Positions 7,196-12,034 of a DNA stretch of 12,034 nt are shown here, one piece after another. Each line of letters starts with the position of its first letter. Within the stretch, counting starts at the first letter, position 1. This DNA comes from an uncultured Treponema sp. GTDB lineage: Bacteria > Spirochaetota > Spirochaetia > Treponematales > Treponemataceae. A model generated the notes under the pieces. It made no database searches and was not told where the DNA came from. It saw nothing but the letters and a program-made list of their open reading frames with translations. Location of the stretch: positions 1 through 12,034 of the forward strand of contig CAJPOH010000006.1 of the NCBI GenBank assembly GCA_905372205.1, given 5' to 3'. The translations under genes and the position numbers were made by a program.

Positions 7196-8680
7196 CTAGC
7201 TTCTTTTCAATTTTTCAACTACTAAATTGTTTGCAAGTTTTGGGTTTGCCTTACCTTTTGATTCTTTCATAACTTGACCTACAAGCCAGCCTAACACATT
7301 TGTTTTTCCAGCTTTCCATTGTTCAATAGCCTCAGGATTCCTAGCAAAAACCTCATCAACTAATTTTGCAATTTCAATATCATCATCCAATAATTCCATA
7401 TCTTTTTCTTTTGCAATTATAGCTGGCTCTTTTCCTGTTTCAACCATTTGAACAAACACATCTTTTGCTTGATTACTAGTAATTTTGCCATCTTCAATCA
7501 AATTAACCAGTTGTGCAATGTGAATTGGCTTCACTTTTAGCTCATCAATAGAAATTTTTTGTTCATTCACAATCGAAAGAATATTAGTCAATATCCAGTT
7601 CGCAACCTTTTTGTAAGAAGTTGAGTGTTCTATTGCTTTTTCAAACCAAGTAGCAATTGATCTTTCAGAAGTGAGAAGATAAATATCAAATTCTGAAAGC
7701 GAGTAATTTTTTCTATATCTATCTCTTTTTTCTGAAGGTAACTCCACAACAGAAGAACAAACCTCATTTATATATTCATCAGATAGCTTTAAAGCCTTAA
7801 GATCTGGTTCTCTCATAAACCTATAATCTTCCTTCTGTGTTTTAGTCCTTTGCATTACAGTCTGCCCTGTTGCATCATCCCAGCCCATTGTGCGTTTTTC
7901 TCCTAGTTTGAATGCTAGACGAACACCACTTTCATATTCTTTTAATTGCCTCATCACCTCATAGGAACAAGCATCTTTAACAGCCTTAAAAGAGTTCATA
8001 TTCTTGATTTCTGAAATACACGTCCTAAACTCAACATCTCCATCAACGATTCGCACATTAACGTTAGCATCACAACGCATAGCACCTTCTTCGAGGTTGC
8101 CATCTGTTATGCCAATAAACTTTAATATTTCACGAATTGTCTGCATAAAAATAGAAGCTTCTTCACCACTAGACATATCAGGTTTAGAAACAATTTCTAT
8201 TAAAGGAACTCCACAACGATTATAGTCTATGTATGAATAATTTCCATCTATGTGTAAACTTTTTCCTGCATCTTCTTCCAAATGAATACGTTCAATTCCT
8301 ATATGTTTTAGCTTTGGCTTTTCATTTTGCCCTGCTATGTTTATATCTATTCCACCTTCACTACACAACGGATAGTAAAATTGTGTAATTTGATAACCTT
8401 TTGCAAGATCAGGATAAAAATAATGTTTCCTATCAAACCGAGAGTAATTATTTATTTTACATTTGAGAGCATAACCAGCCTTTATTCCATATTCCACATA
8501 TTCTTTTGAAGTTGTAGGCAACGCACCTGGCAAGCCCAGACATACTGGACATACCCTTAAATTAGACAAGCCACCATATTTATTTTCACAAGAACAAAAC
8601 GCCTTTGTCTTTGTAAGAAGTTGACAATGTATCTCTGTACCTATAATAATTTCATATTTAAGATTGTTATATTCAAGCAT
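7196..8680 (-). CDS. gatB: Aspartyl/glutamyl-tRNA amidotransferase subunit B
   Basis: GatB binds the mischarged Glu-tRNA(Gln) or Asp-tRNA(Asn), phosphorylates the side-chain carboxyl with ATP, and accepts ammonia channelled from GatA in the cytoplasmic GatCAB complex. The 494 residues match the family's usual length and are intact. Visible signatures are the opening EIIIGTEIHCQL (10-21), a four-Cys zinc site (Cys29, Cys31, Cys44, Cys47), RKHYFYPDLAKGYQITQ (84-100), EGAMRCDANVNVR (198-210) and EIKNMNSF (224-231). The tRNA-binding helical tail ends in KGKANPKLANNLVVEKL (475-491). The ATG is preceded by GAGGTG and overlaps the gatA stop by 8 bases, a sign of translational coupling. It is the last gene of the immunophilin-gatC-gatA-gatB run. 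No clear terminator follows it. Confidence 0.97.
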   Translation of the reverse strand: MLEYNNLKYEIIIGTEIHCQLLTKTKAFCSCENKYGGLSNLRVCPVCLGLPGALPTTSKEYVEYGIKAGYALKCKINNYSRFDRKHYFYPDLAKGYQITQFYYPLCSEGGIDINIAGQNEKPKLKHIGIERIHLEEDAGKSLHIDGNYSYIDYNRCGVPLIEIVSKPDMSSGEEASIFMQTIREILKFIGITDGNLEEGAMRCDANVNVRIVDGDVEFRTCISEIKNMNSFKAVKDACSYEVMRQLKEYESGVRLAFKLGEKRTMGWDDATGQTVMQRTKTQKEDYRFMREPDLKALKLSDEYINEVCSSVVELPSEKRDRYRKNYSLSEFDIYLLTSERSIATWFEKAIEHSTSYKKVANWILTNILSIVNEQKISIDELKVKPIHIAQLVNLIEDGKITSNQAKDVFVQMVETGKEPAIIAKEKDMELLDDDIEIAKLVDEVFARNPEAIEQWKAGKTNVLGWLVGQVMKESKGKANPKLANNLVVEKLKRS

Positions 8681-10124
8681 TCATCACCTCTAAATTCTTA
8701 GCAAATTGCAAAATGTTCTTCTCTCCAAAATGTTTTGCAACTATTTGTACTCCTACAGGAAGACCTGCCTTTGTTTTTAATAGTGGAACGGAAACAGAAG
8801 GAACTCTTGCAAGGTTGACAAAAATTGTAAAAAGATCTGATAAATACATAGCTATAGGATCATCCACTTTCTCTCCCAATTTGAATGCAGTAGTTGGAGA
8901 AGTTGGGCATAGAATAAAATCATAGTTTTTAAACACATTTTCAACATCTTTTTGAACTCTACTCCTAGCTTTCAAGCTACTTTCATAGCAATCTCCAGAA
9001 AGCTCTTTTGAAAGGATATAGTTTCCTGTTATGATCCTTCTTTTAACTTCACTACCAAAACCTTCCGTTCTAGTTTTTATGTAAAGCTCATCAAAACCTG
9101 CTTCTCCTCCAAGACGCACGCCATAACGAATGCCGTCAATACGACTTAAATTACTTGCAGCCTCAGACATTGCAAGCACATAGTAGGTCGGTATAGAAGA
9201 ATTAAGAATTGGCATACTTATTCTATCAACTTTAACGCCAAGCTTCTCAACAGTTTTTATAAGGTTTTCAAAAAGAGCTGAGATCTCTTTATCTAAACCT
9301 TCAGCATTTAGAAATTCTAAAGGAACAGCACAACGTAATTTCTTCAATTCTTCGTTTGAATAAGAAGCTAAATCGTTAAAAGTTTGTGGATTTGCCTCAC
9401 TACTAGTTTCATCTTTTTCATCTTTTCCAACTAACACAGATAATATCAAAGCCATATCATCAGGAGAACGACTAAAAAGCCCCACTTGATCAAGTGAAGA
9501 GGAAAAAGCTGTAACGCCATACCTACTAAGGAGTCCATAAGTAGGTTTTAAACCATAAACTCCACAATATGCAGCAGGAAGACGAACAGACCCGCCCGTT
9601 TCAGTTCCCAAAGCAAACGGACACTGTTTTGCCGCAACTATAGCCGCAGAACCACCAGAGCTTCCGCCCGGTGTTAAAGAGCGATCAATAGGATTTCTTG
9701 AAGGTCCAAAACACGAAAATTCTGTGGAAGACCCCATAGCAAGCTCATCCATATTCGCTCTTCCCACTATCACTGCTCCTGCTGAAAGAAGTCGTTCAAT
9801 AAGAGTAGCATTATATGGTGCAATGTAGTTTTTTAAAACATTGCTACAACAGGTGCAATGCTTGCCTTTAATCGAAATATTATCCTTTATTGCAATTGGT
9901 AAGCCCAATAATGGAAGATCAATTCCTTTACTGATCATCTTATCTTTTTCAATAGCTTTTTCTTCAGCATCATCAAAAAACTCTAAAAAACCGTTTATGG
10001 GAACCTCTTTTTTTTCATCTTTTTCATATTCTTCTTTTAAGGTTTTTATTATTTGCAAAGAAGTAATTTCTTTTTTTGCCAAACTTTGTTTTAGTTGAAC
10101 TAAACTCATATCACAAATATTCAT
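8673..10124 (-). CDS. gatA: Aspartyl/glutamyl-tRNA amidotransferase subunit A (glutaminase)
   Basis: GatA is the amidase-signature subunit that hydrolyses glutamine to supply ammonia to GatB. From the ATG at 10124 the protein has 483 residues, the normal length. The Ser-cisSer-Lys triad is complete: Lys80 in AIKDN, cis-Ser155 in PGGSSGGSAA and nucleophile Ser179 in TGGSVR. Each is one residue from the positions I recall for Staphylococcus aureus GatA (79, 154, 178). The sequence after the nucleophile reads SVRLPA, where most GatA have SIRQPA; the Gln-to-Leu change is mildly unusual. The ATG is chosen over an in-frame TTG at 10163 because AAGGA lies eight bases upstream of it and because the extra 13 residues fall in a hairpin-forming spacer. 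It lies between gatC and gatB and overlaps gatB by 8 bases. Confidence 0.97.
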   Translation of the reverse strand: MNICDMSLVQLKQSLAKKEITSLQIIKTLKEEYEKDEKKEVPINGFLEFFDDAEEKAIEKDKMISKGIDLPLLGLPIAIKDNISIKGKHCTCCSNVLKNYIAPYNATLIERLLSAGAVIVGRANMDELAMGSSTEFSCFGPSRNPIDRSLTPGGSSGGSAAIVAAKQCPFALGTETGGSVRLPAAYCGVYGLKPTYGLLSRYGVTAFSSSLDQVGLFSRSPDDMALILSVLVGKDEKDETSSEANPQTFNDLASYSNEELKKLRCAVPLEFLNAEGLDKEISALFENLIKTVEKLGVKVDRISMPILNSSIPTYYVLAMSEAASNLSRIDGIRYGVRLGGEAGFDELYIKTRTEGFGSEVKRRIITGNYILSKELSGDCYESSLKARSRVQKDVENVFKNYDFILCPTSPTTAFKLGEKVDDPIAMYLSDLFTIFVNLARVPSVSVPLLKTKAGLPVGVQIVAKHFGEKNILQFAKNLEVMNA

Positions 10125-10142
10125 TATTTTGTTCCTTATGAT

Positions 10143-10172
10143 AAAGCCTTGAAACACATTCAAGGCTTTTTT
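10143..10172. terminator. Hairpin with T-run in the gatC-gatA gap
   Basis: Perfect 11-bp arms (10143-10153 and 10159-10169) enclose the loop ACACA. Read on the plus strand, six T end the element at 10172, so it is a textbook intrinsic terminator for antisense transcription. Read on the minus strand, the operon direction, only a weak TTTAT follows. There it would be an intercistronic hairpin ending about 5 nt before the gatA ribosome site, able to modulate gatA expression or stabilise the downstream mRNA. Confidence 0.55.
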
Positions 10173-10191
10173 GAGAATTGAAAAAACTTTT

Positions 10192-10491
10192 TTAAGAAGA
10201 GGTTAAAACTTTTGGAGTTCTAAAATAACCATCCATAAACTCACTACTGATAAGTTTTAATGCACGTGATTCAATGTATGAAGGAAGGAGCAAAGTTCTT
10301 AAATTCTTTTCTGAATTAGAATTGCAATCAGAAAGCTCAATACTATCATTTTTGAATCTTTCAAGTTCTGCAAAATACCCCACAATCCTACCTATCTGAT
10401 TCTGCAATAAGACCTTTTCATCCCCCGAAACATCAAGCCTAGAAATATATAGAAGAACATCAAAAATCTCTTTAGTAATTTCTTCACTCAT
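10192..10491 (-). CDS. gatC: Aspartyl/glutamyl-tRNA amidotransferase subunit C
   Basis: GatC is the small subunit that wraps around and stabilises the GatA-GatB interface. The 99 residues fit the family's roughly 95-100. The N-terminal half has the usual pattern (LLYISRLDVSGDE, then a helix with QNQIGRIVGYFAELE). The C-terminus carries the hallmark DGYFRTPKVL close to the end. The middle (residues 48-75) is weakly conserved, as is normal for this subunit. I start at the ATG at 10491, which has a TAGAG ribosome site six bases upstream. A longer frame opens at a TTG at 10506 but has no such site. It begins 16 nt after the stop of the immunophilin gene and is almost certainly co-transcribed with it and with gatA and gatB. 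Confidence 0.92.
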   Translation of the reverse strand: MSEEITKEIFDVLLYISRLDVSGDEKVLLQNQIGRIVGYFAELERFKNDSIELSDCNSNSEKNLRTLLLPSYIESRALKLISSEFMDGYFRTPKVLTSS

Positions 10492-10507
10492 AGTCATCTC
10501 TAACAAA

Positions 10508-11650
10508 TTATTTTATACCCAGAAGCTCTAACTCAAACACTAAAACAGCATTTGGTGGAATCACATTACCCGCACCCTTGCTTCCATAAGCTAGCTGTGG
10601 GGGTATGATAATTGTTCTTTGTTCTCCAACTTTCATTTTTGAAGCTTGACTATCAAAACCTTTAATTACTCGCTCCATATTTGCAGGAAACTCTAACGGC
10701 TCATGCATATCAGAATCATCAAACACTCTTCCATCAAGCAACGATCCCTTATATTTCATCTTGAGTATTTGTCCAGTCTTTGCATGCCCCCCGCGTCCTT
10801 CCTTTGTGATGAAAAAATATACTCCATCGTCATCTTTAACAGCTTTAGGCCATTTTTGCTTTATGATAGGCATCGCCTTATTCATAGCCTCTTCCATAAC
10901 TTGTTTCTCTTTTTCTTGTATTTCGTTAATATATGCCTTAAAACTAGCCTCATCACTCTTAAAATTTTGAGCAACAGATCCTTTCCTAATTATCTTTATA
11001 GAATTGATTTTATCATCTTGAGCAATACTATCCACAACACTTTGCCCTTCTATAACCTTTCCAAAAACTGTATGCTTACCATCAAGCCATGGAGTTGCAA
11101 CATGAGTAATAAAAAACTGAGAACCATTAGTACCAGGACCTGCGTTCGCCATAGATAAAACCCCTGGTCCTTCATGTTTTAAGGACGAAACAATTTCATC
11201 AGGAAATGTATAACCAGGCCCCCCTGTTCCATTGCCTAAAGGGCATCCACCTTGAATCATAAAATCTTTTATTACACGATGAAATTTAAGCCCATCATAA
11301 TAGGGTTTTCCCTTGCAAACAGCAAATTTACCTTCAGCAAGTCCTACAAAGTTACAACATGTTATTGGAACTTTGTCAAAATAAAGTTGCAATAGGATAT
11401 CTCCCTTATCAGTGTTTATAAGAGCATATAAGCCATCAGAAAGCTTATCGCCATAAGCATCATTAACCTTTGAAGTTTTCAAAGCAACCTCCACATTCTG
11501 CTTTCCATTTGGAATAAGATCAGGATTCAAAACCACTGCAACAGCCGAAGCAGTGGCAATTAGTATAACAGCACTACAAATTACAAAAATTAAGGAACGT
11601 TTAAATCTCATAGAATTTCCACTCTCAGTTTTTTTATTTTTTTTACTCAT
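10508..11650 (-). CDS. Membrane-anchored dual peptidyl-prolyl isomerase (cyclophilin-FKBP fusion)
   Basis: This 380-residue protein joins two unrelated prolyl isomerases. A basic start and one hydrophobic segment (about 19-41, no convincing lipobox) should anchor it with both domains outside the inner membrane. The cyclophilin domain (about 74-224) keeps the active-site set: [13 protein letters not shown] (Arg125, Phe130, Gln133), GTNGSQFF (Gln178, Phe180), Trp188 and His193. A charged linker (230-280) leads to an FKBP domain (about 283-379) with KYKG, VFDDS, VIKGFD, LAYG and VFELELL. Phe replaces the Trp common at the pocket floor, as in many bacterial FKBPs. Dual-family immunophilins have been described from treponemes and flavobacteria. 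The ATG at 11650 follows GAGG by five bases and is preferred to the in-frame GTG at 11656. First gene of the run leading to gatC. Confidence 0.93.
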   Translation of the reverse strand: MSKKNKKTESGNSMRFKRSLIFVICSAVILIATASAVAVVLNPDLIPNGKQNVEVALKTSKVNDAYGDKLSDGLYALINTDKGDILLQLYFDKVPITCCNFVGLAEGKFAVCKGKPYYDGLKFHRVIKDFMIQGGCPLGNGTGGPGYTFPDEIVSSLKHEGPGVLSMANAGPGTNGSQFFITHVATPWLDGKHTVFGKVIEGQSVVDSIAQDDKINSIKIIRKGSVAQNFKSDEASFKAYINEIQEKEKQVMEEAMNKAMPIIKQKWPKAVKDDDGVYFFITKEGRGGHAKTGQILKMKYKGSLLDGRVFDDSDMHEPLEFPANMERVIKGFDSQASKMKVGEQRTIIIPPQLAYGSKGAGNVIPPNAVLVFELELLGIK

Positions 11651-11773
11651 ACACACCTCAAATGTTTAAGGAATGCACCTTATTAATTATTAAACATGGG
11701 TATCAACTAGATATTACTCGTATCTTTTAACCATCACCTCTATCATTACTCTACTTAATACTTTGTCGAGTGT

Positions 11774-11779
11774 ATCATA
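11774..11779 (-). promoter_or_regulatory. Tentative -10 for the immunophilin-gatCAB operon
   Basis: TATGAT on the minus strand (11774-11779) differs from the consensus by one base. No good -35 lies at the right distance. It would give a leader of roughly 115 nt. Bases 11651-11773 hold no other element I can support apart from the GAGG ribosome site. Confidence 0.25.
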
Positions 11780-11792
11780 AAAGGCTTAAACA

Positions 11793-11821
11793 TTGCAACT
11801 ATAAGACTTCAACATTATAAA
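11793..11821 (+). promoter_or_regulatory. Divergent forward promoter
   Basis: TTGCAA (11793-11798), a spacer of exactly 17 bp and TATAAA (11816-11821) form a near-consensus promoter on the plus strand. Transcription would start near 11828, just ahead of a ribosome site at 11829-11836, and read into the repeat block. It diverges from the immunophilin operon. Confidence 0.55.
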
Positions 11822-11840
11822 TATTGTTAAAAGGAGTGCT

Positions 11841-11897
11841 ATGCAAAACACACATGTATCGCTATACGTTGCTGTACAGAATGCGGTCGCGATATAG
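11841..11897 (+). CDS. Possible 18-residue peptide of the repeat locus
   Basis: AAAAGGAG (11829-11836) lies four bases before an ATG that opens MQNTHVSLYVAVQNAVAI, ending at TAG (11895-11897). Promoter, ribosome site and start are unusually well ordered for chance. The frame enters the 46-bp tandem repeat at codon 10. Beyond the TAG the same frame remains open for 35 more codons to a TAA at 12003-12005, so it could also be a 54-residue frame broken by one nonsense codon. No family is recognised. It may be a leader peptide, a decayed small gene or an artefact of the repeat. Confidence 0.3.
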   Translation: MQNTHVSLYVAVQNAVAI

Positions 11898-11985
11898 CGG
11901 GGTTTGCACCCTCGTTGCTGTACAGCACGCGACCTCAATATAGCGGGGTTTGCACACCCAATGCTGTACAGAATGGGGGCAGTAC
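11870..11985. repeat. 46-bp tandem repeat, two full units and a partial third
   Basis: TGCTGTACAG begins at 11870, 11916 and 11962, an exact 46-bp period. The block ATATAGCGGGGTTTGCAC recurs at 11892 and 11938. The stretch between them varies (GGTCGCG in unit 1, CGCGACC in unit 2, which are reverse complements). Unit 3 keeps 14 bases of unit 1 and then decays. The CTGTACAG core is a palindrome, extended to TGCTGTACAGCA in unit 2. GC content is far above the surroundings. The period is not a multiple of three, so it is not a protein-repeat array. Confidence 0.8.
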
Positions 11986-11989
11986 ATTG

Positions 11990-12017
11990 TGAGAATTTGT
12001 CTTAAGACAAATTCTCA
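11990..12017. repeat. 28-bp perfect palindrome
   Basis: Arms of 14 bp (11990-12003 and 12004-12017) are perfect reverse complements meeting at a central TTAA with no spacer. In RNA this would form a stem of about 12 bp with a TTAA loop. No T-run follows on either strand, so it is a weak candidate terminator for the forward transcript, or a dyad end of a mobile or repeat element. Confidence 0.55.
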
Positions 12018-12034
12018 TTCTAAGGAATTGTTAT

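Noticed and set aside
9841..10098. 85-codon forward frame opposite gatA
   Set aside because: Antisense to the conserved amidase N-terminus; Ser/Phe/Ile-rich shadow translation.
10125..10163. TTG at 10163 as the gatA start
   Set aside because: No ribosome site; the 13 extra residues are encoded by the hairpin and Shine-Dalgarno region, and the ATG at 10124 gives family-normal spacing of catalytic residues.
10703..11158. 151-codon forward frame opposite the immunophilin gene
   Set aside because: Antisense shadow of a clearly coding gene; the product is low-complexity with no ribosome site or domain.
11774..11830. Firm assignment of the immunophilin operon promoter
   Set aside because: Only an isolated TATGAT was found without a -35, so it is listed at low confidence only.
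11870..11985. CRISPR array
   Set aside because: Only two and a half units; the conserved part is split into two blocks separated by a short variable stretch that is not spacer-length, and no cas gene is present.

Overview
This is an AT-rich chromosomal segment that reads like a spirochaete of the Treponema lineage. The inference rests on three things: a very large secreted protein of Ig-like repeats whose C-terminal domain recalls Treponema surface proteins, a two-headed cyclophilin-FKBP immunophilin of a kind reported from Treponema, and an enlarged multi-spanning signal peptidase I. All three are family recollections, not searches, so the genus is probable and not proven.

Layout. Bases 1-204 are a leader carrying an extended -10 promoter. 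A 1589-residue Ig-repeat exported protein runs forward over 205-4974. It ends at a 17-bp hairpin terminator (4991-5028), followed by about 150 bp of dyad-rich, locally GC-richer DNA with no gene. Everything from 5225 to 11650 is on the minus strand. Transcription there starts on the right with a membrane-anchored cyclophilin-FKBP protein, followed closely by gatC, gatA and gatB, the three subunits of the tRNA-dependent amidotransferase. A 258-bp gap follows, holding a possible gene remnant, an inverted repeat and a promoter, and then lepB (signal peptidase I). lepB and the Ig-repeat gene converge on the terminator.

The right end (11651-12034) has no conventional gene. It holds the immunophilin leader and, diverging from it, a well-formed plus-strand promoter. 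That promoter feeds a Shine-Dalgarno site, an 18-codon reading frame, a 46-bp tandem repeat built around the palindrome CTGTACAG, and a 28-bp perfect palindrome. This block is clearly GC-richer than its surroundings (69 of 130 bases over 11861-11990 by hand count) and is the least explained part of the window.

How the genes relate. GatCAB is translation housekeeping: it makes Gln-tRNA(Gln), and possibly Asn-tRNA(Asn), from mischarged precursors. The immunophilin and LepB are envelope-facing: LepB removes signal peptides, and the immunophilin isomerises prolyl bonds on the outer face of the inner membrane. The Ig-repeat protein is the kind of exported client both could act on, but no direct link is visible.

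Several start codons were moved inward from the longest reading frame because a better ribosome binding site supports the inner one (lepB, gatA, gatC, immunophilin).
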